Positions 18,171 to 26,355 of a stretch of DNA of 64,000 nucleotides are shown here, piece by piece. How positions within the stretch are numbered: the first letter of the stretch is position 1; the number at the start of each line of letters is the position of its first letter. This stretch comes from Streptomyces griseofuscus (GTDB taxonomy: Bacteria; Actinomycetota; Actinomycetes; Streptomycetales; Streptomycetaceae). The notes beneath the pieces are model-generated. The model did no database searches and was not told where the DNA came from. It saw nothing but the letters and a program-made list of their open reading frames with translations. The stretch covers positions 3,348,001 to 3,412,000 of the forward strand of contig NZ_CP051006.1 of the NCBI RefSeq assembly GCF_014673495.1, given 5' to 3'. Both the position numbers and the translations under genes were made by a program.

Positions 18171-18944
18171 TCAGCCGCCGAACCGCCGATGACGTGCGGC
18201 GTAGTCGCGCAGCGCGCGCAGGAAGTCGACCTTGCGGAAGGCCGGCCAGTAGACGTCGCAGAAGTAGTACTCGGAGTGGGCGGTCTGCCACAGCATGAAT
18301 CCGGACAGCCGCTGCTCACCGCTGGTACGGATGACGAGGTCCGGGTCGGGCTGGTGGCTGGTGTAGAGGTGACGGCCGATCATGTCGATGTCGACGGACT
18401 CGGCGAGGTCCGTCATCGCGACGCCCTTGTCCTGGGCCTCGTACAGCATGGAGCGCACGGCGTCGGCGATCTCCTGCCGGCCGCCGTACCCGATGGCCAC
18501 GTTGACCACTATCCCCTTGGTGTGGGCGGTGGTTTCCTCGGCCTCCTTGAGGGTGGCCTGCATGCCCGCGGGGAGCAGGTCCATGGCGCCCACATGGTGC
18601 ACCCGCCAGCGGCCGTCGGCGGCGAGGGTGCGGACGACGTCCTCGATGATGCCGAGCAGGGGGCCGAGTTCGTCCTGCGGACGGTCGAAGTTGTCCGTGG
18701 ACAGCAGCCACAGGGTGACGACCTCGACATCGGTCTCGGAGCACCAGCCGAGGAATTCCTCGATCTTCTCCGCGCCGGCCCGGTGACCGTGGACGGTGGT
18801 GGAGCCCGACGCCTTCGCCCAGCGGCGGTTGCCGTCCATGATGACGCCGATGTGCTTGGGCACCTGGGCGTGGTCGAGGTGGCCCTCCACCCGGCGTGCG
18901 TAGAGCCTGACCAGCAGGCCGCGCAGTTTGTCGCGCAGATTCAC
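18171..18944 (-). CDS. uppS: Isoprenyl transferase (cis-prenyl / undecaprenyl diphosphate synthase family)
   Basis: A 257-residue cis-prenyltransferase. The signature HIGVIMDGNRRWAK contains catalytic Asp37, followed by HGHRAGAEKI. The C-terminal motifs are PDLVIRTSGEQRLSGFMLW and SEYYFCDVYWPAFRKVDFL. It condenses isopentenyl diphosphate onto an allylic primer to make the polyprenyl carrier used in cell-wall synthesis. Streptomycetes often carry two paralogues, so this could be the short- or medium-chain one. The start is GTG at 18944 with GGAGGG upstream. Confidence 0.95.
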   Translation of the reverse strand: MNLRDKLRGLLVRLYARRVEGHLDHAQVPKHIGVIMDGNRRWAKASGSTTVHGHRAGAEKIEEFLGWCSETDVEVVTLWLLSTDNFDRPQDELGPLLGIIEDVVRTLAADGRWRVHHVGAMDLLPAGMQATLKEAEETTAHTKGIVVNVAIGYGGRQEIADAVRSMLYEAQDKGVAMTDLAESVDIDMIGRHLYTSHQPDPDLVIRTSGEQRLSGFMLWQTAHSEYYFCDVYWPAFRKVDFLRALRDYAARHRRFGG

Positions 18945-19644
18945 GTGGCCCTCCGGGGGTTTGGCGCGGGGTACGTTGCCGGGCCCGTCGAGCCTACCGC
19001 TGCCCGGGCCCTGGTCCGGCCCTGCTACGGCGGGGGCGAGGGGGGCGGGGCGGGATCGGGACTCCGGTCCTCGCTGTAGGGACGCGCGCCGGGTGGTGAG
19101 CGGTTCCCGGTCGGGACCTCTCGCGTGGCCAAGAAAAAACGGGCCGGTCCGTGGGGGGGGAGACGGACCGGCCCGAGGGGGGGTTTCCACCATAACCCTT
19201 CGTAAGGGCGGATGGGGGCATCGGCGTGCCACAACTACTCTCCGAAGTCGCCCGGGAACGCCCTGATGGATGCGGAACGATGGATTCAGGGGGCCTTTCC
19301 GGTCGATTCACCGAGCAATCACAGGCAAACCTGGTCGGAAGCGGTGAATTCCGAAGGAATTCGGAGACTTGCCGCCATCCGGGGTCGCGTCGGCGTGTTG
19401 CCCCCGAATCCCCCCGACGGACTACCCGCACGGCGAACGGTGACGCGCCGGCCGCCGCGCGCCCCCACGGGGCGATCTCCCCGTTTCACGGCACCGCGCA
19501 GCCCCCTCCACCGCGCGGTACCACCCACGCTGCTTTGCTGGCGCGAATTGCGTTGGTCTGAACTTACGTGACGGGTGGGGCTGGTGTGAACCGTGTCCGG
19601 TAACGATGTGGACACCGCGGGCCCCCCGAGGGGTCAGACAGGCC
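18945..19644. other. 700-base intergenic region; terminator and palindromes but no gene seen
   Basis: No frame here looks like a protein. It contains a minus-strand intrinsic terminator (19131-19174) that does not belong to a known gene and a perfect palindrome GAATTCC-GAA-GGAATTC at 19346-19362. It also has a T-box-like GGGTGGTACCGCG on the minus strand (19514-19526). A minus-strand small RNA or the remnant of a lost gene between about 19600 and 19175 is possible. Confidence 0.5.
19131..19174 (-). terminator. Orphan intrinsic terminator on the minus strand
   Basis: GGGCCGGTCCGT at 19141-19152 pairs perfectly with 19163-19174. Read on the minus strand, the stem is followed by GTTTTTTCTT (19140-19131), a proper U-tract, which is rare in this GC-rich DNA. 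The nearest upstream coding gene on this strand stops about 470 bases earlier, so the transcript it ends may be non-coding. Confidence 0.75.
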
Positions 19645-20430
19645 CTAGCGGGGCTTGCGGGCGTCGAAGAGATGCCGCGAGCTGTGGGCGACGAACGGCC
19701 CCTCCCGCTCGATCCGCTCGTGCAGCGCCCTGAGTTGGGGCTCGTACGCCTCGACGGTGAATCCGGGCACCATCCAGACGACCTTGCGCAGGAAGTGGAC
19801 AACGGCGGCGATGTCATGGAACTCCATCCGCAGCCGCTCCGCGGGCAGCGCGACGATCTCCAGGCCCGCCGCCTCGGCCGCGGCCCGCTCCCGCAGCGGA
19901 TCCCGCGCGCGCCGCCCCGCCTCCGGCTGCGGCCCGAGGAAGTACTCGACCAGCTCGAAGACGCTGGCGGGCCCGACATGCTGGGCGAAGTAGGTGCCGC
20001 CCGGCCGCAGCACCCGCGCGATCTCGTCCCAGTGCGGCACCACCGGGTGCCGGCTGAGCACCAGGTCGAAGGCCCCGTCGGCGAACGGCAGCGGCGCGTC
20101 GTCCGGGGCGGCGACGACCACCACGCCGTGCGGCCGCAGCAGCTCGGTGGCCCTGGCCGTGTTCGGCGCCCAGCCCTCGGTGGCGGCGATCAGCCGGGGG
20201 CGGGCCGGGGCAGCCGCGCCGAGGCTGAAGGCCAGCACCTCTCCGCCCCCGGTCTGGATGTCCAGCGCGGCCTCGGCACCGGCCAGCCGCTCCCCCGCCG
20301 AGCGCGCGTACCCCCAGGAGGGCCGCGCCTCGGTGGCCCGCCCCTCGAACCAGGAGAAGTCCCACCCCTCGGTGGGCACGGCGGCACCCTCGGCGACGAG
20401 TTCGGCGAAGGTCCGGCGGGCTGGAGTCAT
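19645..20430 (-). CDS. Class I SAM-dependent methyltransferase
   Basis: A 261-residue Rossmann methyltransferase. Motif I is AALDIQTGGGEVLAF (about 50-64), with an acidic stretch near APDDAPLPFADGAFDLVLSR and motif IV/V-like LRPGGTYFAQHVG. The C-terminal half contains the stretch VWMVPGFTVEAYEPQLRALH. The family modifies small molecules or tRNA and no substrate can be named. ATG at 20430 and ATG at 20439 are both possible starts; the first has GGAGGG too close, so the exact N-terminus is uncertain by three residues. Confidence 0.88.
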   Translation of the reverse strand: MTPARRTFAELVAEGAAVPTEGWDFSWFEGRATEARPSWGYARSAGERLAGAEAALDIQTGGGEVLAFSLGAAAPARPRLIAATEGWAPNTARATELLRPHGVVVVAAPDDAPLPFADGAFDLVLSRHPVVPHWDEIARVLRPGGTYFAQHVGPASVFELVEYFLGPQPEAGRRARDPLRERAAAEAAGLEIVALPAERLRMEFHDIAAVVHFLRKVVWMVPGFTVEAYEPQLRALHERIEREGPFVAHSSRHLFDARKPR

Positions 20431-20464
20431 GCCCTCCATGATGACGAGTGCCGACGCCCCCGTC

Positions 20465-20762
20465 CTCCCCTTTTTCATCTGCCGCCGGGCTCTTGCCGCC
20501 GGACCAGCGCACGAACCCCTCCGGGTCGGGCTCGCCGGACGCCGGTTGCAGTAGTACGACGGTGTCGGCGCCGGCCGGTCGCCGTACGGCCCTCCTCGAT
20601 GAGCCGGCTGGCCTCGCGTACGCCGTCCGGGGAGGTGGCGCTGGTGAGCAGCGTGCCTCGACACCGGACAGGCGCAGGGTACGGCGCGGGCAGCAGTCCG
20701 ATGCCGACCCGCAGCCGCTCGGGAGGGAGCCGGGGCCGGAACACGACGCCGAGTGGAGTCAT
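20465..20762 (-). pseudogene. Decayed LLM-class flavin-dependent oxidoreductase
   Basis: The minus strand opens with MTPLGVVFRPRLPPERLRVG, the exact style of an F420/FMN-dependent LLM oxidoreductase N-terminus. It jumps at a repeated ERLR to VGIGLLPAPY, a motif that normally lies about 40 residues later. It then jumps again to GTLLTSATSPDGVREASRL, normally near residue 200. After that the frame shifts, and the natural C-terminus ADTVVLLQPASGEPDPEGFV continues in another frame. About 300 bases remain of a gene that is usually 850-900. The first deletion probably arose by recombination between the two GAGCGGCTGCG-like repeats. Confidence 0.8.
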
Positions 20763-20836
20763 GGGGGCCTTCCTGGCGGGGGATGGGGAAGGGGACAAAC
20801 GCTTTACGGGGCGGGCCCGTTGACGGTGGAGGCACG

Positions 20837-21220
20837 ATGGCGCGACGACGGTGGCGGGACGGGCCGGGAGTGCTGCGGATCCCCGGGGAGCCCGAAGCGG
20901 TGGAGGTCCCCCTGGAGATCGCGGCCTCCTACCGGGCCCGCACCCGGGGGCTGCTCGGCCGCACCGGTGTCGACGGCGCGCTGCTGCTGTCCCCGGCCAA
21001 CAGCATCCACACCTTCGGAATGCGCATGCCCATCGACGTGGCGTACCTGGACCGGCGGCTGACGGTCCGCGCCGTCCGCACCATGCGGCCGGGCCGTCTG
21101 GGCCTGCCCCGCCCGCGGGCCCGGCATGTGCTGGAGGCGGAGGCGGGGGCGATGGCGGGGTGGGGGCTGCGGGCCGGTGTGCGGGTGGAGGTGGAGGGGG
21201 GCGGGAGCGAGGGCGGGTGA
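20837..21220 (+). CDS. DUF192 domain-containing protein
   Basis: A 127-residue protein of the DUF192 fold: ARTRGLLGRTGVDGALLLSP, then the conserved SIHTFGMRMPIDVAYLD and the LEAEAGAMAGWGLRAG motif. Function is unknown. Related archaeal and bacterial members are small beta-barrels, often exported, but no signal peptide is seen here. In actinobacteria these genes sit next to tad pilus genes often enough to suggest a link; here the tad locus begins on the other strand 13 bases after this stop. ATG 20837 follows GGAGG. Confidence 0.85.
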   Translation: MARRRWRDGPGVLRIPGEPEAVEVPLEIAASYRARTRGLLGRTGVDGALLLSPANSIHTFGMRMPIDVAYLDRRLTVRAVRTMRPGRLGLPRPRARHVLEAEAGAMAGWGLRAGVRVEVEGGGSEGG

Positions 21221-21232
21221 GGCTCCCCGCCG

Positions 21233-21856
21233 TCAGTCCGCGGTGCGCGGGAAGGACACCTCCACGCGGCGGTTCTTCTTGCGGCCCTCCTCCGTGGAGT
21301 TGTCGGCGATGGGGTACTGCTCGCCGTAGCCGCGGACCTCGAAGGTGATGTCGGGGCTGTCGAGGTCCTGGCCGAGGACCGCCTGGACGGCGTTGGCGCG
21401 CTGCCGGGACAGAAGGACGCCGTGACTGGAGGAGCCGAGGTCGTCGGTGAAGCCGAAGACGCGGACCTGGGTGGCGCGCTGCTTCCTGATCTCGGCGGCG
21501 ATCGCGGCGATACGGGCCTTGGCGTCGGCACCGAGCTTCGCGCTGTCCTTGCCGAAGAGGACCTCGGCCTGGAGGGCGAAGGTGACGTCCGCGTTGGTGT
21601 CCTCGCGGCGCTCGTCCCCGCTCTGGTCCTCCACGACCGACTTGATGTCCAGCACCTTGGGCTGGGCGAGCGTGGCGCCCTCGGGCAGCTTGAGGTCCGG
21701 GTCCCTGGGGTCGATCCGCACGGGCGCGGCGGCGGACGGCGCGGTGTCGGGGGGCTCGGCGGGGCCGGTGCCGTCGGCGTGCGCGCTGGTGAGCGTCGCG
21801 GCCAGCAGGAACGCGGCGGAGGTGAGGGTGAGGGCAAGACGGGGTCGGGTGGTCAC
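21233..21856 (-). CDS. Secreted OmpA-family protein
   Basis: A 207-residue exported protein. A signal peptide (about 1-28, LALTLTSAAFLLAATLTSAHA) and a linker precede an OmpA C-terminal domain (about 85-205). The domain shows VLFGKDSAKLGADAKARIA, VRVFGFTDDLGSS, LSRQRANAVQAVL and GEQYPIADNSTEEGRKKNRR. Such domains bind peptidoglycan, so it may anchor or guide the Flp pilus through the wall. It is the last gene of the tad locus as read on this strand and lies seven bases after the lipoprotein gene. The start is GTG at 21856. Confidence 0.92.
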   Translation of the reverse strand: MTTRPRLALTLTSAAFLLAATLTSAHADGTGPAEPPDTAPSAAAPVRIDPRDPDLKLPEGATLAQPKVLDIKSVVEDQSGDERREDTNADVTFALQAEVLFGKDSAKLGADAKARIAAIAAEIRKQRATQVRVFGFTDDLGSSSHGVLLSRQRANAVQAVLGQDLDSPDITFEVRGYGEQYPIADNSTEEGRKKNRRVEVSFPRTAD

Positions 21857-21863
21857 GGGTGCC

Positions 21864-22439
21864 TCAGCCGGAGATGGGGAGGGTGGCGGAGGAGAAGGTG
21901 GGCAGCTGGAACTCCACCTGGTTCGCGGGCGGCGCCGGGAACTGCATGAAGACCGCGAGGGTGTCACCGGCCCGCAGGGTCGAGAAGCCCGTCGTGGTCA
22001 GCGGCCGGCCCTCGGTGTCCCGCAGCACGTAGTACCGCTTCTTGCCCTTCGGGTCGACCAGCGTGGCCCCGCCCAGGGACCTGCCGTTCTTGATGATCTC
22101 GGTCTCGTTGCCGCTGAGCGCGGAGGGGATGACGACGCTCTGGGCGCCGTCGTTCTTCAGGGTGCCGTTGACGGTCACGAAGCCGCCGGAGTCCCGCTGC
22201 GCGGAGGTGATCTGGAGGCTCAGGCCGTCGGAGCCGCGCAGTTCGGCCAGCGGTTTGTCCGACTGCCCCTCCTGGGCGCTGGGACCTGCCCCGGCCGTCC
22301 TGGAAGCGGACGCCGGCTGCTCAGGCCGCTTGCCGTCGTCGCCGCCGCTGCCGCATCCGGCCGCGCCCGCGGCCAGTCCGGCCGCGACGGCCAGGGCGAC
22401 CATCCCTCTGCGGGTCTTCGCGGTGAACCGCATGGTCAT
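21864..22439 (-). CDS. Lipoprotein of the tad locus, function unknown
   Basis: A 191-residue predicted lipoprotein. The basic N-terminus, hydrophobic stretch VALAVAAGLAAG and lipobox AGAAGC place the lipidated cysteine near residue 29. The mature part contains a beta-rich domain (VTVNGTLKNDGAQSVVIP and VFMQFPAPPANQVEFQLP) that resembles immunoglobulin-like telokin-type folds. It lies between the TadG-like gene and the OmpA gene, so it is likely part of the envelope-spanning apparatus. I do not recognise a named family. Confidence 0.85.
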   Translation of the reverse strand: MTMRFTAKTRRGMVALAVAAGLAAGAAGCGSGGDDGKRPEQPASASRTAGAGPSAQEGQSDKPLAELRGSDGLSLQITSAQRDSGGFVTVNGTLKNDGAQSVVIPSALSGNETEIIKNGRSLGGATLVDPKGKKRYYVLRDTEGRPLTTTGFSTLRAGDTLAVFMQFPAPPANQVEFQLPTFSSATLPISG

Positions 22440-22483
22440 AGTCCGCTTCCTTCGTCACTCATCGTTCGCCAGTCGGTCGGTCG

Positions 22484-23101
22484 TCAGTCGGCCAGATGCA
22501 CATCGAAGAGGTCCTCGGGCCCGGGCAGTCCCGACGGGTCGTCCGGGTCCAGGTCCCACACCTTGTCCTTGCAGGTGAGCCGGGGCAGATCCGGCTTCGC
22601 GGCGCCGTGCGCGGGAGCGTCCCCGGCACCCTTCGGCGGCAGCTCGAAGGTGCACAGGGGCTCGATCTCGGCGGTGGCAAAGGCCGTCGAACGGAACTTC
22701 TCCGTGCCGGGGACGACGGAGTGGCCGACGGACTTGTCCGTCCGCACCTCGGCCGAGTACTTCAGCGGCCCTGCCGGAGCGCAGCCGGTCAGCCGGGCGT
22801 CGTTCTGCCCGGCCAGTTCCCCGGCCCGGCCGCAGGGGTCGTCGTCGAGGGGCGCGGCACCGTCGAAGACGGCCTGCCACTGAGCCGGGTCGAGCAGCAC
22901 CTTCAGCCACTGGCCGGTGAGCTGGTCCCGCACGTCCTGGGCCGCGGCGAGCGCCGCGGCGTCGGCGGCCGTCTGGGCGCCGCCCCGGTTCACCGCCGCC
23001 TGGCCGACCGCGAGATAGGCGAGCGCGAGAAAGAGCAGGCCCGCCACCACCGTGAGATAGATGGGGAAGGCCTGCCCCGCGTCGCGGACCGGACGGGTCA
23101 G
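22484..23101 (-). CDS. TadE/TadG-like pseudopilin, apparently starting with CTG
   Basis: A 205-residue protein. DAGQAFPIYLTVVAGLLFLALAYLAVG is the pilin-like N-terminal helix of the TadG-like group, and ADAAALAAAQDVRDQL is the following conserved segment. A secreted cysteine-containing domain follows. The frame has no ATG or GTG near the right place. The codon overlapping the stop of the flp gene is CTG in CTGA (23101-23098), exactly where the usual ATGA/GTGA coupling would be, so initiation at CTG by coupling is inferred. An alternative is that the gene is damaged at its start. Confidence 0.75.
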   Translation of the reverse strand: MTRPVRDAGQAFPIYLTVVAGLLFLALAYLAVGQAAVNRGGAQTAADAAALAAAQDVRDQLTGQWLKVLLDPAQWQAVFDGAAPLDDDPCGRAGELAGQNDARLTGCAPAGPLKYSAEVRTDKSVGHSVVPGTEKFRSTAFATAEIEPLCTFELPPKGAGDAPAHGAAKPDLPRLTCKDKVWDLDPDDPSGLPGPEDLFDVHLAD

Positions 23102-23295
23102 CCGCCGGTGACCTCGGAGATCTTCGAGGTGATCGCGTCGTAGATCGTCTGCCCGATGCTCGTGCCGGTGATCGCCAGCACGATCGCCACCACCACCGCG
23201 ATGATGCCGAGGTACTCCACCGCGGTCTGGCCCCGGTCGTTCCGCGCGGCGCGGGTCATCAGATACGTCACGGTGGTGTTGAACCATTTGCTCAC
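23098..23295 (-). CDS. Flp-type pilin
   Basis: A 65-residue Flp (type IVb) pilin precursor. A basic leader, SKWFNTTVTYLMTRAARNDR, ends at G followed by QTAVEYLGIIAVVVAIVLAI, the hallmark processed Flp helix with Glu at +5. It would be cleaved at the Gly by a prepilin peptidase and assembled by TadA/B/C. The start is GTG at 23295 with GGAGGGG upstream. It precedes the TadG-like gene with a four-base overlap. Confidence 0.93.
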   Translation of the reverse strand: MSKWFNTTVTYLMTRAARNDRGQTAVEYLGIIAVVVAIVLAITGTSIGQTIYDAITSKISEVTGG

Positions 23296-23420
23296 GGTTG
23301 TCCCCTCCAGCTGCGCGTCCGATCGGGGCACCGTACGAGGCGACCACCCGCTCGGCCGAGGGCCCCAGGGCCCAACCCCGGGCCCATTTCACGGCGTCGG
23401 CGCCGGTGCGGTCCGGCATC

Positions 23421-24176
23421 TCACGCCACCCCCAGCCATTTCGCCGCGGCCTGGGACCTGGTGGCGGTCTGGAGCTTGGCGAAGATGCGGTTGATGTGGT
23501 TCTTGACCGTCTTCTCGCTGATGAAGCAAGCGGCGGCGATCTGCTGGTTGGTCATGCCGGACGCGATGAGGTCCATGATCTCCGCCTCCCTGACACTCAG
23601 CCGGAACCGCGAGCGGATCGACTGTCCCATAGAGGATTGCAGTTGTGAAGGAGGAGGGGAGGTATTTTGGCCTTCTGTGGCAGCGAGTTGAGAGTCCGCG
23701 TGTGCAGCTGCACTCTCCCGCAATGCGTCCACCAAGGCCCGTGTCGCCCCCGGTGTCACATGCGGCCGGCCCTCGTGGACGTCCCGTACGGCGCGGACCA
23801 GCTGCTCGGCGGTGAACTCGCCGTGCACCAGGTATCCCCCCGCCCCCAGCCGCAGCGCCTCCCGCACCGTCTCGGCCTCGTGGCTGTAGGTGAGCATCAT
23901 GACGGGCGCGAGGCGCGCCAGGTGGGGCAATGCCGAGATGCCGTCGACGCCGGGCATGCGGACGTCGAGGAGGATGACGTCCGGATGGTGCCGTAGTGCG
24001 GCCTCGTACGCCTCGCGGCCGTCCGCCGCCTGCGCCACCACGGTGGTGTCCGCGCGGTCCGTGAGCAGCGCGGTCAGACCGGCGCGCACCACGGGGTTGT
24101 CGTCGGCCACCAGCAGCCTCAATCGGGCGGGCGGCTGGAAGGCCGGTATGCCGGGGTCGTTCGGGTGCTGCCGCAT
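23421..24176 (-). CDS. NarL/LuxR-family response regulator
   Basis: A 251-residue regulator. The receiver domain (about 18-135) has an acidic pair in VADDNP, phospho-acceptor Asp71 in VILLDVRMPG, and the T/K switch region LTYSHEAE and GAGGYLVHGEF. A linker of about 50 residues precedes a C-terminal GerE/LuxR helix-turn-helix (about 192-248, LSVREAEIMDLIASGMTNQQIA). It pairs with the histidine kinase just upstream (19-base gap) and probably tunes pilus gene expression. The lysine of the usual KP switch pair is absent; the sequence reads VHGEF. Confidence 0.93.
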   Translation of the reverse strand: MRQHPNDPGIPAFQPPARLRLLVADDNPVVRAGLTALLTDRADTTVVAQAADGREAYEAALRHHPDVILLDVRMPGVDGISALPHLARLAPVMMLTYSHEAETVREALRLGAGGYLVHGEFTAEQLVRAVRDVHEGRPHVTPGATRALVDALRESAAAHADSQLAATEGQNTSPPPSQLQSSMGQSIRSRFRLSVREAEIMDLIASGMTNQQIAAACFISEKTVKNHINRIFAKLQTATRSQAAAKWLGVA

Positions 24177-24195
24177 GGGTGTGCCGTGCCTCCTT

Positions 24196-26355
24196 TCAGG
24201 ATTCCGGGGTGCGCAGGGGGAGTTCGACCCGTACCTCGGTGCCGCGGGGGTGGGTGCCGCGGCCGATGCGGATGCGGGCGCCCGCCTGTGCGGCGCGTTC
24301 GACCATGCCGAGCAGGCCGAAGTGGCCGCGGGCGCGCAGCTGTTCGAGGGTGGTGCCGGGGGGCAGACCGCGGCCGTCGTCGTAAATCGTCAGCCGCAGC
24401 AGGGTGCCGTCGACGCGGAGCCGTACGTCCACCCGGGTCGCGTCCGCATGCCGGTGGGCGTTCTCCAGTGCCTCGGTGGCGACGGCGAGGAGGGCGCGGG
24501 CCGGGGCGGCGGGCAGCGGCGGGAGGGTGGCCGGGGGGTCCGGGCAGGCGCAGGTGACGTGCAGCGTCGTACGGCCGGCGAAGTCCCGCACACAGTCGGC
24601 GAGTTCGGACCAGAACGGCTTGGACTGCCTGTACGGCGTGGTCCGCTCGGGCTGTTCGCGTCGTAGGTCCATGAGCAGTTCCCGGGATTCCGTCGCCGCG
24701 CGGCGGGCCGAGCGGGAGACCAGTTCGGCCTGTTCGCGGATGCGGGCCGGGTCGGGGGCGGGGGCGGCGGCGGTGGCCGCGAGGCCGTCGGCGGCGAGGG
24801 CGACGCCGTACAGGGTCTTGGCCACGGAGTCGTGCATCTCCCGTGCCAGTCGGGCGCGTTCGGCACCCACGGCCTCCGTCGCGGCGAGCCGCGCCCGTAC
24901 GGCCGTGAGCGCCTCGGTGGCGGCGCCGAAGCGGAGCATCAGACCGCGCAGGGTCGAGCCCAGGGCCCCGGCGACGACACAGAGTCCGGGCAGCAGCAGC
25001 GCCTCGGCCACGGGGGCGGACCGGTCGGCCTTCAGGGTGAGGTGGACGACGAACAGGATCAGCGCCTGGAGCGAGGCGAAGCAGGCCGCCCCGCGCCAGC
25101 TGTAGAGCAGTCCGGCGAGCAGCGGGGTGCAGACGCCGACATAGGCGAGCGTGGTGTCCGGCCCGGCCGAGACCAGCAGGAGCGAGCCGATGAGGGTGTC
25201 GGCGGCGAGCAGCGCGGGGTGCCGCAACAGCAACGGCCCGAATCGCTCCCAGTCCCGGAACAGGACGTACGACACCATGACCGCGACCACAACCGCCACC
25301 CCGACGAGCCGCACCCCGACCCCGGGCGCGGCATGCAACAGCGCCGCGGGCGCCGCTACACCGATCATGGCCAACCGAAACCCGAAGACTTGCCGGCACA
25401 TGGCTTGAAGCGCCCGGATCTGAAGCTGCTCGGAGGGGGGATCGCCGGGTTCGGGGGGATCGGCAGGGAGGGCAGTGGGGGGATCGGCCTGGGGTGGTGC
25501 GGGGAGGGGGAAGGGGGGTGCGGTGGAGCGCGGGGGTGAGGACGGGGCAGGGGGTGCGGCTGGGGGCTGGGCGAAGGGCGGGGACGGGCACCGGACAGGA
25601 GGCCCGGCAGGACGCTCGGGGGACGGGGACCGGACAGGGGGGTCGGCGGGAGGCTGGGCGGGGGGCGGCGCGTGGGGCGTGGTGAGGTCGGCGGGGGGCG
25701 TCGTATCGCCCGGCACAGGCTCGGCGAAGCGCGTCTCCTGGCCTGTCCCGCGCTGGACGGCAACCGCGGCGTCGTCCACCACATGCTCGGCGGAGGCGTG
25801 GACGAGGGGCCCGGCAGGAGGCGTCGTATCGTCGGCTGCGCACCGGGCCGGAACCGGCACACCATCCGGGACGGGCCCGGCAGGAGCTGCCGCATCATCC
25901 GCCTCATGCTCGGCGGCGAGCCGGGCAGACGCTCCGGCGGAGGCCGTCGCACGGCCCGGCACGGGATCCGCGGGAGCCGTGCCGTCGTCCCTCACCGACT
26001 CGACGGGGCCCACCGCATCCGACGCCGACTCGGCAGCGGCCGTCACATCGGCCGGAGCGCGTTCGGCGCACGCGGCCCCGCCATCCGGGACGGGCGGCCC
26101 GGCGGAAGGCCTCACGTCGTCCAGGTCCGGCACACGATCCGGCGAGGAGCCGTCGACCAGCGCCGGACCATCCGCCCCGGGCTCGGCGCCGGCCATCGCA
26201 TGGCCCGGGGCCAGCTCGACAGGATCCTGCGCCGCCCCGGCAGGGGCCGTCGCGCCGATCCGCAGCAAACCGCCCACCCCGGCGCCACCACTCCGCGCCG
26301 CCTCCGAAAGCACCCCCCTCACGTTCCTCGCCCCTTCATGGCCCATGTCGCTCAC
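24196..26355 (-). CDS. HisKA_3 histidine kinase with a 300-residue disordered N-terminus
   Basis: A 719-residue sensor kinase. Residues 1-310 are alanine/proline/aspartate-rich with no predicted fold. Residues about 325-480 contain five or six membrane segments. Next is the HisKA_3 box AREMHDSVAKTLYG with phospho-His508, then a HATPase domain with EALENAHRHADA and YDDGRGLPPG and GHFGLLGMVERA. The start at 26355 forms an ATGA overlap with the tadC stop, which supports the long N-terminus despite its odd composition. Its partner is the downstream response regulator. Confidence 0.88.
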   Translation of the reverse strand: MSDMGHEGARNVRGVLSEAARSGGAGVGGLLRIGATAPAGAAQDPVELAPGHAMAGAEPGADGPALVDGSSPDRVPDLDDVRPSAGPPVPDGGAACAERAPADVTAAAESASDAVGPVESVRDDGTAPADPVPGRATASAGASARLAAEHEADDAAAPAGPVPDGVPVPARCAADDTTPPAGPLVHASAEHVVDDAAVAVQRGTGQETRFAEPVPGDTTPPADLTTPHAPPPAQPPADPPVRSPSPERPAGPPVRCPSPPFAQPPAAPPAPSSPPRSTAPPFPLPAPPQADPPTALPADPPEPGDPPSEQLQIRALQAMCRQVFGFRLAMIGVAAPAALLHAAPGVGVRLVGVAVVVAVMVSYVLFRDWERFGPLLLRHPALLAADTLIGSLLLVSAGPDTTLAYVGVCTPLLAGLLYSWRGAACFASLQALILFVVHLTLKADRSAPVAEALLLPGLCVVAGALGSTLRGLMLRFGAATEALTAVRARLAATEAVGAERARLAREMHDSVAKTLYGVALAADGLAATAAAPAPDPARIREQAELVSRSARRAATESRELLMDLRREQPERTTPYRQSKPFWSELADCVRDFAGRTTLHVTCACPDPPATLPPLPAAPARALLAVATEALENAHRHADATRVDVRLRVDGTLLRLTIYDDGRGLPPGTTLEQLRARGHFGLLGMVERAAQAGARIRIGRGTHPRGTEVRVELPLRTPES

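Noticed and set aside
19514..19526. T-box riboswitch suggested by GGGTGGTACCGCG on the minus strand
   Set aside because: Only the core hexamer region matches; stem I, the specifier loop and a downstream amino-acid gene are not seen, so it is kept as a note rather than a call.
26352..26355. Alternative late start for the histidine kinase (around 25400), excluding the disordered region
   Set aside because: The ATGA coupling with tadC and the continuous open frame favour the long start, though protein data would be needed to settle it.
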